Source of the DNA: Larix sibirica
Taxonomy: Eukaryota; Streptophyta; Pinopsida; Pinales; Pinaceae
Reading direction: 5' to 3'
NCBI GenBank assembly: GCA_004151065.3
Contig: NWUY0304265321.1
Coordinates: 39,586 to 103,585, forward strand
Length of the DNA: 64,000 nt
The notes below the pieces were generated by a model that was not told the DNA's origin, ran no database searches, and saw only the letters and a list, made by a program, of their open reading frames with translations. Positions 47,481-58,340 of this stretch are shown in pieces. Both the position numbers and the translations under genes were made by a program. How positions within the stretch are numbered: position 1 is the first letter of the stretch; each line of letters begins with the position of its first letter.

Positions 47481-49255
47481 CCTGTTACCTAAGCCACTCT
47501 GTAGTAGCAAGATATGCTCTTAGGGAGGAGCAAGATGGTTACCGCACCTCCTTCTTTCGTCTAGGAGAGATCCTACCTTGTCTTAATTGTAATATGGGTC
47601 AAAGTATTATTCACCTCGGTTTCTTCCCTTATTAATCAGGGTGTGTCTGGGTATTTGTAGTAATGTTTTGGAGTAATTAATTCAATGTGAGCTTAAAGGT
47701 CTGTTTAAGCTAGCTTGTAGGGTAGGACCGAAGGCCTTGTCTTGTGGATTTGTTAAGTAGAAACTATTTTACTTTTATTACAGCAGCGTTGAAGAGATCC
47801 TAAGCATACTTAATATCTTCCTTTACGTAATACCTAATATAAAAAAAATACCTAATACATCTATATATTCTTTGTAATTCCTACTTATCTAATCCTTCAA
47901 AACACTAATTAATACTGGTTTCTATCTACTGCGGATAGGTGGGCCCTTATGAATGAAGCTTTCCATGCCGAATCCATCTCTTCTTTGTCTGTCTTTTTCA
48001 ACAGTGATTGCATTCTATAGTCCATGTTCCTGCAGCTTTGATGATCCCTTAAAAGGCAAAGGCTCTCCCTATTAAGAGCACTCATTCCGCTATGGATCCA
48101 GCCCAGCGCAACACTTTAGCGGAAATAGGTTGAAAAACTAAGGAGATAAAGCCCCTCCTTAAGAGCGAGATAGGATAAAACTACTAAGTGGGATAAAACA
48201 CCTAAGTTATCCTCTCTGATATGAAGTGTACATGCCATTAAGTGTACAAAGGTGGTTCCAATACATGTAAGCTAGTTATTGTAGGGCATATAGGGATTCT
48301 GCTATCCAAGGAGATGGATCTAAATGCTGGCTAACGTGATGGTAATGCTATTAGTAACAGCTTAGGGCTCAGGTAGCATGGTAAATAGAAGTTAGGTATT
48401 TATTTGGCTATGGCAGGTATGGTTTACGCGTGGTCAGCATTATAGAAAGGTTGTTTTTATTGGTTTATGAGTCCAGCAAAGGTTTGAGTTACGGAAATTT
48501 TGGGAACCCTTGTTATGAGTTAAATACTCCGGCACATGGAGTGAAATAACTGTTTTTGGATAAAGCCAAATTAGTTCCTTTCTGTTCGAGCAAGGTGCAT
48601 AATAGTTAAGTAGGCTTACCGCTCAGATTCGTACTTCGATCAAATGAATTTCGGGTCTGTTCCGAACTTCTTTTTGATGTCTATCCATGTTGTGTCTAGC
48701 AGTCTCTTCTGGGTGAGCCGTTAAATGACGCGTTACATAGGAACGCATACTTTTATAGCAGCTTGATAAACTACTAAGCTAATTTATAAAAGTAAACCGC
48801 TCTCCCGAATGACCTTTGCCCTTGACCACAAAGTTTGAAGTTATGGGGCATTGTTTACGTAATTGAAAAAGATGTGTATAAGTTGCATGGACTGCCTCAA
48901 AGGACAATCTATCCAAAGGTCCATTCATAGTTAGGTAGCCCATTTTCATATAATATAAAAGCCACAGGGTCATTAGAAGTGGGTCTTAATGCATAGAGTA
49001 GGTTAGTGCTTAGGACCTGAGATGGAGAGTAAAAAAGCCTCCTATTAGTATGTGCATATATTATAGGAGGGCTTGCACAATTGATCATGTGTTTGGTAAG
49101 GATGGGAGCTCATAGTTATTACATCCAAACTCAAAAGCTTCTCTACAATGAGGTGAGTAGTTCTTTTTGCTTCCTATAGTTATACATTATGACTTTACAT
49201 ATACTAAATTTGAAGTTCATAAAACATACTATCCGTCAGCAGAGGTAATACTATA
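47481..49255. other. Gene desert, nothing recognised
   Basis: No gene, RNA or ordered array seen; AT-rich around 47770-47930. Confidence 0.35.
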
Positions 49256-50107
49256 ATGGCTTTGGCAAAGAGTGGACGCCCCTAGGTGAATGTGACTAAA
49301 GATTATTAGGATAAGGTTGAGATAGCTAAGGTCTAAGAGATGGCTATAACTTAGAGAGTAAAAAAGACACAAGCACAGGGGGCTCTTAGGATAGGTGCAC
49401 ATCAAGATGATTATAAGTAAGATTTATGGATAAAGAGGCTAGATGAGGGGCCAATAAGACAGACTAAGCTCCCGACTAAGATAAACATCACACTAAGCAT
49501 GAGCCAGCCCTAGTTGAAGCATTAGTTAGAATTATTAGGGATGATAGGGTTTATATATATATTATATATATATGTTGAGACCTATATTAAGGGTATATCT
49601 TGGTAGAGATAAAAAGATCCTATTTTACTTGAGGAATGGAGGTATCTGTGTACATTGTTAAGGCCACATAGGTTCAACATACAGGTATTAGCTCATGGGC
49701 TATAAGTTGAAGGATGAGTGTAGGTATTGGTGCTAGTGATAAGGAGGTAGACCATATGGTAGGCCATATACAATAGACCGTCATAAAGTTTAGTTATAAT
49801 CATAAGTATAAAAACTCGGATTATAACTTTGGTTAATAAGAGGGACCAAGTAGTGGAACATCATACCTATCTCGAATAAGAGCATTACTAAGCATCGTAA
49901 AGATAAACATAACTATAGTAGGAGCATAAAAAGTTCCAAGAGAGGTTGGCTATTCTAGTGCATTAAAGGGATGAACACAAGGATCAGTTACATTTTCTTA
50001 TATTCTAGCAAACACAATTTAATGATATGTTTATAGAGCTTGGTGTAGGTCCTTATCCTTTAGTAGGTCCATTACGAGCATGGACTCTAATGTGGGTAGA
50101 AACTTGA
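49256..50107 (+). pseudogene. 283-codon reading frame closed almost only by TAA/TAG at Gln-like positions
   Basis: From ATG at 49256 one frame runs without indel to TGA at 50105. It contains about 23 TAA/TAG codons and one internal TGA. The first 100 codons have seven (codons 10, 18, 27, 33, 55, 86, 90), none of them TGA. Reading TAA/TAG as Gln gives a continuous, polar, coding-like protein with a charged helical C-terminal third (EHKKFQERLAILVH, RDEHKDQLHFLIF, QTQFNDMFIELG near 49922-50040). CpG is strongly depleted. It looks like a nuclear, methylated, transposon-type gene decayed by C-to-T at CAG/CTG sites. The product is unrecognised; it may belong with the mobile-domain remnant at 1-970. 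Confidence 0.6.
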
Positions 50108-50671
50108 TATTTTTTCTTTTTCTAATTTATTAATAGATTACAAGCGGGTAGGGGTTCTAATTGAGTTAAATCTAAAGGGTATGCCCTAAGCAGTAGATGT
50201 CACACCCTAGGAGGCAATTATATACTCTGGTATAGATCCAATGGGTTTGGGTATAGCACTAGCCATTTCAGAGAATGAGATAGCTACACTTTGACTAGAA
50301 ATTTAGACCATTAGGACCATAGTTATATACTTTGTAAAGATCATGGACACACTATAGTAGCCAATCTTATTATTATAAGTAATCATCATAGATTATGAGC
50401 AGTTTGATAAAGTAAGTTAGGTCAAAGTGTAAATTTTATATACTAACAGAACTTTGACTTTCCCTTTATATTGACAAAAAGAATTTAGGGTCAACCTATT
50501 TTTTAATAACTACTACAGGAAGAAAGCCCAATGATAACGTAGAGAGAAAGATGCATTTTTATTATATATACGAAACACCCGATTTGTTAATGAATTGTTG
50601 ATGAATGCCCAAACCTAACAAACAAAGCACGAAAACTGGTCATAATTGTAAAGGTTTAAAGTCCGATCATC
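50108..50671. other. Intergenic, nothing recognised
   Basis: Possibly continuation of the CpG-poor nuclear-type block up to about 50500. No gene seen. Confidence 0.35.
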
Positions 50672-51211
50672 ATGCATCGAACATCGCCATCATGCATCTT
50701 ATATATATATAGCGTACTCGTACTTCAGACTCATACTGGAAACACATACTTTCTCGGTAAACCAATTACTAAACCTGGAGAAAATAAAGTATGTCAAAGG
50801 GTCATCTCTATCACAGTCACCCCTACCCTCAGCCTTCAACTCATAGGTCTCTTCAATCATCGTTTATGGTCCTATCTACAGTTACCTCTATCCCAGGAAG
50901 CCTTGTCAAAAGGACTCAGAGGTTACCTTTGCTATCAAGGGCTACAAAGGCTAATAGTAAAAGGTCATCTCACGGTCACCGTTACTCCATTGTCTAACTC
51001 AGGTCATCTCTACCTTCATGGCTACAGAGATCCCAAAGTCAGAGGAAGTAAAAGGCTTGTATATATGACTTCTGATTATCTGACGTGTCCAAAAAGGCGG
51101 AGGTATTGCCATAGAATGGTGATAGCGAAGAAGCTTGATAACTATTGCCACCTATGGATTGACAAAGGAGTAGGTGAAGCTCCACACAGTGGGAGTGTCC
51201 ATGAGAGATAG
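50672..51211 (+). CDS. Hypothetical ORF over degenerate repeats, doubtful
   Basis: ATG to TAG, 179 codons, no recognisable domain. Much of it (about 50790-51030) is built from degenerate repeats of aaaggtcatctc-cacggtcacc-ttac-cc type, which keeps the frame open and gives Leu/Thr/Val-rich repeats. Nothing suggests export, membrane insertion or a conserved family. Chimeric ORFs of this kind are common in plant mtDNA and usually not functional. Confidence 0.2.
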   Translation: MHRTSPSCILYIYSVLVLQTHTGNTYFLGKPITKPGENKVCQRVISITVTPTLSLQLIGLFNHRLWSYLQLPLSQEALSKGLRGYLCYQGLQRLIVKGHLTVTVTPLSNSGHLYLHGYRDPKVRGSKRLVYMTSDYLTCPKRRRYCHRMVIAKKLDNYCHLWIDKGVGEAPHSGSVHER

Positions 51212-51315
51212 GAAAAAGCAGCCAAGGTTCGATGGAAACATGCGAATACAAGGTGATTAAAGATCCCGCCATACAGGGGCCCATAAAAACCAACAACTTA
51301 CAGAGGCTAAACCCG
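51212..51315. other. Spacer before hairpin array
   Basis: No feature seen. Confidence 0.4.
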
Positions 51316-51490
51316 CTTAATAAGAAGGGATTTATTAAGGCCCCGCTCCACTTAATAAGAAGGGATTTATTAAGGCCCCGCTCCACTTAATAAGAAGGGA
51401 TTTATTAAGGCTCCACTCCACTTAATCCGAAGGGCTTATTAAGGCTCCACTTCACTTAACCCGAAGGGCTTAGGTTCTTCCGCTCCAGAG
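51316..51490. repeat. 35-bp tandem array of hairpin units, five copies
   Basis: Units at 51316-51350, 51351-51385 and 51386-51420 (35 bp each), then 51421-51454 (34 bp) and a partial fifth. The first three contain CTTAATAA, an 8-nt spacer, and TTATTAAG, a perfect 8-bp inverted repeat, followed by GGCYCCRCTCCA. The first two full units differ by no base, the third by two, and the later ones diverge progressively. Confidence 0.85.
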
Positions 51491-51902
51491 GAGGGATAAA
51501 TTTGACGTGTAGAAGTAATCTCTTCCAAGGATATAAACACGTGCAACTTTGCTTATCGTTTAAGTCAATTTAGTACGATATCGCTGCTCACTTGATCTCA
51601 TCTTGGACCATGAGTGAATGCAGCACCTGGTCCCGATCTTTAGAGCCAACGAGAAAAATATTGGAAAGATAGGTTCTATAATTTACCCCTATATTACGTG
51701 GAGCCTATCACGTCCAAAGAGGTTCCTAGAGCAATCGAATTTGGTTCACATGTTCTTACACCTGCGCCAACCAAACTATCCTGCAAATTATATTAAAAGG
51801 TGTGGTGACCTTATAAAGGTGGCACAGCAGCTTTACCAAGGAATAGATATGTAATCTAATTGATGGTAAAACCTTATCTAAAAAGAAACCAATAAAGAAG
51901 GA
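51491..51902. other. Intergenic, nothing recognised
   Basis: A 78-codon frame at 51618-51854 has no recognised domain. Confidence 0.35.
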
Positions 51903-51932
51903 AAGGCTTGCTTGACCAAAGGGAGGGCAAGG
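51903..51932 (+). repeat. AAGG-bounded hairpin element, copy identical to 14949-14978
   Basis: Same 30 nt as the copy at 14.95 kb, with flanks differing on both sides beyond a shared GGA/GA edge. This supports discrete element boundaries. Confidence 0.75.
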
Positions 51933-51939
51933 TGTGGTA

Positions 51940-52310
51940 GCTTTACCAAGAAAGAGGTATTATCTTATAAAAGAAGGCAAAATAACCTGACCAGGATGGT
52001 ATCGAGAAAGAGGTTACCTAACCGAGAAAGAGGCAGGGTTAACTTAGCCGAGTAAAAAGTAACCTAACTGGGAAATAGGTACGGTACCCTAGCTGAGAAA
52101 GAGGAATTGTGACCTTATAAACCTAACTGATCAAGAGGTAGTACAATAACCTTATAAAGAAAAGAGGTATAGTGATCTAGCTCACAAAGAGGAAACCTTT
52201 ACTGATAAAGTGGTATGAAAACCTTACTAATAAACCAATACGTTTATGGTATAGTTATGATAACCTGAAGTTACGGTAACCTTACTGGTAAAGAAGAGGT
52301 AGCCCGCGAT
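51940..52310. repeat. Degenerate tandem repeats, about 24-45 bp
   Basis: More than eight variants of taacctaactgagaaagaggtat(a/g) with changes in each copy (for example accgagaaagagg, gctgagaaagagg, actgatcaagagg). Confidence 0.6.
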
Positions 52311-54229
52311 CTATCTAAGTTCGCTGTCTCAATCCCAGTGGTCCCTTCTATAGGAGTAGGGGCCGGCCGGAAGGACCAGCCATCATGCATGTTCAAGATT
52401 CCTTTCCCACTCCTTCAGTACCCAGCCGGAGAGCTGCCTTCGCCTTTGGCATTATCTAACGGGGAGATAAATTATTTGCGGTTCAATTTCATAAGGTCTA
52501 GTAGCATTAGATGAGGCCACATTGTAGAGAAATGCATTGGGTATAAAGCGGAGGCATAGACTCAGATGCTGGAACAAGCTATCAAGATTACTTTTTATCT
52601 TAAACTAGTGACCACCAGGTCGTGAGGCTTTCCCAGAGGATGTGTTCTATTTACATCAATTATGCAACTTCATGCAAAAGATGCCCATCTGCTCTCGCAA
52701 AGCGTAAAGTTGCCTGGGGCGATCTAATTATAAAAAGGTAGTGATTGGGCATGGACCTAATTATGTTCACTAGGATTAGGCAGTTAAGTTAATAACTCCA
52801 ACTACCGTAGTTGGCCAGCCAGCTATTAACCCACTCTTACATGCCTGTGAAATAAAGAGTGCGGTACGGACTCTCGCATAGTTAGAGCTACAGTGGTGGT
52901 CTTTGTTTCATGTGACTTTATTGCCTGCACGCATCGGTGGATATAAAATCTAATTTAGATATTCCCTCCTGACTAGGGTAGCGTCCATCCTCCGTAGCGG
53001 TGCTCAATCATAATGAAACCAAGTCTTTTTCATTATTGCACGCTCTGCGCCCGCCATGACTGCTCAGCTCTGTGTTCGGCCCCCGGAGGGCATCATGGGA
53101 AGGTGACCAAAGCAAGCTATGTCCTTAAGTGTCCACCCGGGAAGTCTGTCTCACTCTGGGACTCTCGCTCGTCTTGACTAACCTCACTGGATAAGACCGT
53201 ACAAGCCCTGATTAGGACAAGCCCTGATGACCGTTACCAGCCGTGATAAGACCGTACCAGATTGTCTATCTATCCACTGGGCTATCGCTTGCACAATGTA
53301 TTTACTCGTGTGTCTATGCGATATATTCAAAATCATCTGGCTGCGGGGTGTCTCTAAACCGGCGTAAGCGCTCCAACCTAAAGGGAAGGTTATAAAGCTT
53401 CTTTCCTGTTTTCAGAGTTGAATCGGAGCAGAAAGCAGTCGAAACAGAAGGCAGTTAAGTCGGTAAGGGAAGGCAGTTGAAAGGGATGGATAAAGCGTAA
53501 AGGTAAAAAGGTAGAACGTGTCTTGAACTGACAGCTAATCTCGTTTCTATCGGGCCGTTCGAAGTGAAACCGTTCTAAGGTCGAGCGAACCCCCGTCGGC
53601 TAATTTCCAGGGAGTGAGCGTAGACTGAAGTATTGACCGACTTGGGTTAATGTTCATCTGTTGTCCATCCGATCTAGGTAGGTTAAGCATGTTGAAATCA
53701 AGTTAAGCATCCTGGTACTGGTCCCGTATATAGGGGGAGGTGGTTCCTCCGTTCATTGCTGCTGTTGATTAGGGCTGGCGAAAGCAAAAGATGTCTCCTT
53801 AGTTCCATGAGCTAAAGCTAAGAGAAGGTCTAGCCTTTTCCCAGTCTCCATTCTTTTTTTAATAAATAGAAAAAGAGTAGAGTTCAAGCTTTATTTTATA
53901 AATGTAATAAAGGAATAGAATCTTAACATAATCTATAAATCTCTTTTTCTCTACCAAACACCTACTAAAATCAGAGTAGATCTCCCTCAACAAAGGTGAA
54001 TCTCCTATTATATATGAGATTATGCAATCCATTTACTTATTGGGAAGACCTACCTCTGTCCATCCGTCCGTAGTCCTGCCTCACCTCACACTCACTACTA
54101 CGTTGGCTGTTGTCCGTCCGTTGTATCCATTATCCGTTGTAGCTGCCGTTGCTGCCGTTGTAGTTGCTATATCTGTTGCCGTTGTAATAGTTCATATGGA
54201 GGCAGTAAGTAAGATGGTAAGACTATAGG
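52311..54229. other. Gene desert with small repeats
   Basis: 53185-53260 repeats gataagaccgtac-ag and caagccctgat. 53410-53480 repeats gaaggcagtt. 53850-53990 is AT-rich. 54105-54190 is a GTTGT/GCCGTT-rich patch. No gene seen; ccgaacacagagctgagcag-like sequence near 53060-53090 (minus) is not assigned. Confidence 0.35.
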
Positions 54230-54500
54230 GATGAGGTCCCCCCCATAGTCCTCCAAATAGAGGCGCGGAGTTAAAGCTCCCAAGTAGGGGAGAGGCAGTA
54301 GGTATGAGTGTACCAAGTAAGGAGTTGAAGTTCCCAGCAAGGCATAGGTGGTTACCTATTATATTCCCACCCAAGGCATAGGGGATAAACTGGAGGGTAT
54401 AGGGCATAGGTTCAGAAGGCTATTAAAAAGGAGGTAAAGTTCCCAAGGCTGTAGGGATGAGTTCCCCGTAGTCCTACCCAAGGTGAATAGGGTCAAAAGT
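54230..54500. repeat. Degenerate repeats of gttcccaagg/agggatgagg type
   Basis: Phrases g(t/g)agggatgag-tcccc, gtagtcct-cc, agttaaagctccca/agttgaagttccca and caaggcatagg recur several times in a 270-bp stretch. Confidence 0.5.
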
Positions 54501-55968
54501 AGAATCAAGCGGTAGGGCTGGAGGTTAAAGGCATAGGGAGAGGTTTTTTGCTTTCTAGGGTGAGGGGTATGGTTCCTCCATCGAGGTAGAATTCTAGGTT
54601 TAGAAATAGGTTTAGTAAGTAAGAGGTCTAGTTCAAGTGTCTATGTATTGGCAATGAAACCTGTCTTCTCTAGGTAAACAATATGAAATGGGCATGTTCA
54701 ATAGGAATAAAATCCAGTTTGAGTGCGAATCGAGCTGTAGCGATCTTTTTGCCTCGGGCAAGCGTTATCAGTCCATCCTCCCGCGGTAGCGTTTTTCCTT
54801 CCCACCAATACTCGGGGAGGCAAGTGGTTATGATCAATCACCAACAAGGAGGCAAGCGGTAATACGTACTGGTCCTTCCATTCAAGGGTTGTTTCGTTCT
54901 TATCGTCGTCAGTAGGTAAGGCGGGTGTATTTTCACTTCTCTCGTAAATATGTCCTGGGCGAATGAGTGAATCGGAACCTCCTAGACATGGTGGATTATA
55001 AGAGGTAAAACAAATAGAATAAGCTCCTGTTAACTAACGTTGAACTGGTAACACACGTAGTATCACCACCACCTCATTCAAGGGCACGTGGAAATGAAAC
55101 AGGAACTAACAACTACTCTTCCTTTCCTGGTAACGTACTGAACTGTTCGCGCACGAACCCTCCTTTTTTTGTACGGGGGATCAATGACAGGTCATGTATA
55201 ACTGAGGGGTATGAAGAACTTCATTATTTTATTGTTGTTGACTTGGTTCATGGAGTTGGTTACATGTGAGCCTTATTTTCTTGTTTTCCTAGCATATTTA
55301 TTGTATTACTTGGATAAATTAGTGGATCTAGGAAACAATTCATATTTTATTGTAAAAGGAGATGGAGCTAAGAGCCTCTAAAAGGCCTAGCTCTCTCCTT
55401 CATCTGTCATGGATGGATTTTTGGAGTTTCCCCTCCTTGGAGCTTCATGATATACCTTTCTTGGAGCATATGTGATGTGTAAGGGTTTATTTCCTATCAA
55501 TGTGAGGCGTATGTTTCTATTTCTAAATGTTGTTGGTGATTTGTAGAAATTGCTAGGACTTGAATTTCAGGACCATTGGAGAAGGGTATATCTACACATA
55601 AGCCTAGCACACCTATCCTCTTCTCCACATAAGCTCTCCACAAGAAATTAGCTTTTATCCCTTAAATATGTCTCTTATATGTCCTTTTTTGTTTTACTAG
55701 ATTAGGGCTGACCTCTCAGACATATAAAGTTCTTTTTTATCATTTACTTTTCTTCAATTTGGGGCCTGTCCTACTAGGGCCAACCTCATGATCAAGTACA
55801 ATGCCCAATTTCATCTTTCCAAGTGTATTTGGCCTCATTTTTTCTTTGGCATTCCTCCATAAGTAATTTATTGCCTCCTTGTATCCATAATGTCGATGGA
55901 GCGGGCTTTTACCATGTAAAGGGGTTTTTAAGGCTCATTCCAACAAGCGTGTTCTCTTAATTTGCACA
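54501..55968. other. Intergenic, nothing recognised
   Basis: From about 55200 the sequence becomes CpG-poor and nuclear-looking, perhaps the start of the retroelement-rich block that follows. No domain seen. Confidence 0.35.
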
Positions 55969-56412
55969 TCAAAAGCTCCAAGCGTTAGCATATATACTCC
56001 TTGCAGATATCATTTCATCTTTCACTACTTTATTGATCACAACATTAGAGTGAAGAATGCGAGGAGTACTAAAAGAGTAATTGGATGGGGGAAGCTGATT
56101 GATAGAGTTTTCGATTGGTCTTAGAATAACAACATTGATGATGCCTGGCAAGACCTAAAGAAGTAATCCTCTCTGAAGAACATAAGGACAAATATGGGTA
56201 TTGCTTACGACATGATGTCGAGTCACCAGGGGACTTGAGTTTATGTATAATATGAACTTAGAAATACTCTTGAGATGGAGAGGTTGGGTAACAAACTCAT
56301 CTTGGACAATACATCGAGGAACCATTTGTTGCACCAAATAATACACTGAAGCATGATAGTATACACCCTCGCTAAATGTCCCTAGTTTGCAGATCCTAAA
56401 TTGGGGCCCCAA
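55969..56412 (-). pseudogene. Unidentified 147-codon minus-strand frame with one stop
   Basis: Frame runs 56412 to 55969 with a single in-frame TAG at about 56155. It is coding-like (MGPQFRICKLGTFSEGVYYH at the start, IRPIENSINQLPPSNYSFSTP-type sequence in the middle), and coding-like sequence seems to go on below 55969 in another frame. No family recognised. It lies next to LINE sequence in a CpG-poor block, so nuclear origin is likely. Confidence 0.3.
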
Positions 56413-56479
56413 ACCTCAGTCCGTAAAGAACTATGGTTTAATGATAGTGTTGAAGACGCACTCCTTCGAAGTGATATCT

Positions 56480-57423
56480 TGGAAATGTATTTGAAAAGAA
56501 TGGTTGTCCAAGGTGGAAAGTGAAGCCTATCCCTTACAAAGGTGTGAGTGGGAGGTAGGGTTCATCTTCAGATACAAGAAGTATTTCCTAACAGACTTCA
56601 AAGGAAGTTGGTTCATTGACAACGTGTACATAACACTTAACCCATGGAATTCTTGTTTTAATGCCATGGATGATTTTGTTGGACTAACCGCCACACCTCT
56701 GGGAATTTATCTTGTGGACTAAAAACCACCCTGGAAACATGGGACTAACCTCTGACTTAAGGTTATGTGCTTGGATTGGAAGTTTACTAATATCTATAGG
56801 TTTTGGTGTAATAAAAAAACTTAACAGAATTGAAAAACTCATAACCGGTCTGATAAAAATTAGCCAATCTTATTATAGAGCTTTGGCATAAAAGATACCT
56901 TAGGTCAATTCATTGTGGTAGATGATAGATACAAGACTTGCACTGGCATTTTTATAGCCCACATTGTGGTGGAAAGAGATGTTAGCGAGGGTTTGTTTGA
57001 TACAATGGATTTGGGAGAGGGATCACAAAAATATACATAGGTCTTGGATTACGTTAATCATTGTTTTCATTGTGCTCTTGTCTTCAATATGGGCATGCAC
57101 TTCATGTTGTGCCCTACACCTCAAGATGAAAGTTTGGGTGCAAAAGGTGGGTAGTCCCATTGCCTCTCAAGTCTTCATACCTTGCAAAAAACAAAAGCCT
57201 TCCCCTACATAAGTAGCCACGAAGGTTGAGGATAAGTGGCCTTCCATCTCTAAACCCCAGGAGGAAACTTTGTTGGATATAAGGAGAACTGGTAGAGAGG
57301 ATTGTATGGTGGGGGATATTTCCATTCCTTTGGTGTCGGAGGCTAGTATGATGGACTCTCCACCTGAGAATACTGCTTCAAATCTGAGATTCCTCGTCCT
57401 ATCAACAATGCAATTGAAAAGGA
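56480..57423 (+). pseudogene. LINE-type ORF1 remnant (DUF4283-like), copy 2, more decayed
   Basis: KYFLTDFKGSWFIDNVYITL and NPWNSCFNAMDDF (56570-56690) follow the DUF4283 order -GSWF---x-L-L--W-P-F. After frameshifts, VVERDVSEGLFDTMDLGEGS, then a stop and VLDYVNHCFHCALVFNMG (56970-57100) line up with EIDLSKGL...TQVLDYENTTFRCRICHQTGH of copy 1. The zinc knuckle is disrupted. A polar tail seems to continue to 57420, where an AAGG hairpin element sits. Several stops and frameshifts; non-functional. Confidence 0.55.
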
Positions 57424-57452
57424 AAGGCTTGCTTGACGTTGGGAGAGCAAGG
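57424..57452 (+). repeat. AAGG-bounded hairpin element, inside LINE-derived sequence
   Basis: Twenty-nine nt; inner CTTGCT/AGCAAG form a perfect 6-bp stem around TGACGTTGGGAG. The surrounding frame (57270-57467) stays open through it, and the flanks look like the LINE tail. That would place the insertion after the nuclear sequence entered this genome. Confidence 0.7.
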
Positions 57453-58295
57453 ATCAATCATCTTTAGAAAATGAGTGAAATTACACTAGGTAAGTCTCAT
57501 ATTGGTATCTCCTCCAAAAAAAAATGGTAAGTGGGGTCTTAATTAAAGAAAAGATGTGTCTTTTTCCAAAGCCTAGATGTGGTTCATTTTTGTTCTATTT
57601 AATCCAACATCTCAGCTTGTTATGGTATGAGTATGGGCTTAGAGTATGAGATAGAGTTTCTTTTCAACCTCTTTAGAGACTCGAACACTATAGCTATGGT
57701 TAGTCATCCCTCTAGTGACGATGCAGGCATGAGAATAACATCCCCACCGAAGCGAAGGAAGGGTAAATATCACCTTAGACCCAGAACCTTTTAATAGGAG
57801 ACCTAAAGTTAAGGAGGTCTGCATTTTTGAGTGACAAAGAGAGAAAGTGGGTACCAGAGTAGAGATAAAATCTACCATTAAACATGCACAATAGCGGGTT
57901 GTAAAGGAAGTTAACCATGGTAGGAAGAGGTTACCAGTAGGGGTTCTTAGAGTAGAGAAACCCCTAGGTAGGGTCCTCTCATTAACGTTTAATCCACTAA
58001 CATACTTCGTGCGCAACCCAACAGCCATTAAACACACAGCCTGTAACCGCCGCGCTCTCCGTAGCCCTGTTCGATACGCCTTCTCTTCCTATCATCACTG
58101 TCCTCCCAAATGAATAGAATCTTTTTGTGGCCGTGCTGTTAGTCCGATTGGGTCTGAACACTGTAATGCAGGAGCGGTGCTTTGTAGATATAGGGGGTCA
58201 CAATCCATCCTTGGCCAATACGTTGAAATAGAAAAGATTAAGTTGAAGCCAATAAATGTAATCCCGTACCCATTAGCCTTACCTGGTGATCCGGT
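57453..58295. other. Intergenic, nothing recognised
   Basis: A 132-codon minus-strand frame (57639-58037) has no domain I recognise and is not called. Confidence 0.3.
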
Positions 58296-58340
58296 GCAAT
58301 CTTATGCTGCAATCTTATGCTGCAATCTTATGATGCAATC
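58296..58340. repeat. 13-bp tandem repeat, three and a half copies
   Basis: gcaatcttatgct twice, gcaatcttatgat once, then gcaatc. Confidence 0.85.

Noticed and set aside
49550-49575. AT palindrome as replication origin
   Set aside because: A short (TA)n run inside the decayed reading frame; no other origin-like structure.
49256-50107. A mitochondrial code with UAR read as Gln
   Set aside because: rpl5 and rps14 end in TAG and ccmC ends in TAG at or near the expected ends, and none uses TAR internally, so the standard code holds.
49256-50107. A live gene rescued by U-to-C RNA editing, as in hornworts and some ferns
   Set aside because: The conserved genes here show only C-to-U type sites, and U-to-C editing would also be expected to rescue many TGA codons, yet only one is present. 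Kept only as an alternative in the finding.
57639-58037. 132-codon minus-strand ORF
   Set aside because: No family recognised; looks like chance or decayed sequence.
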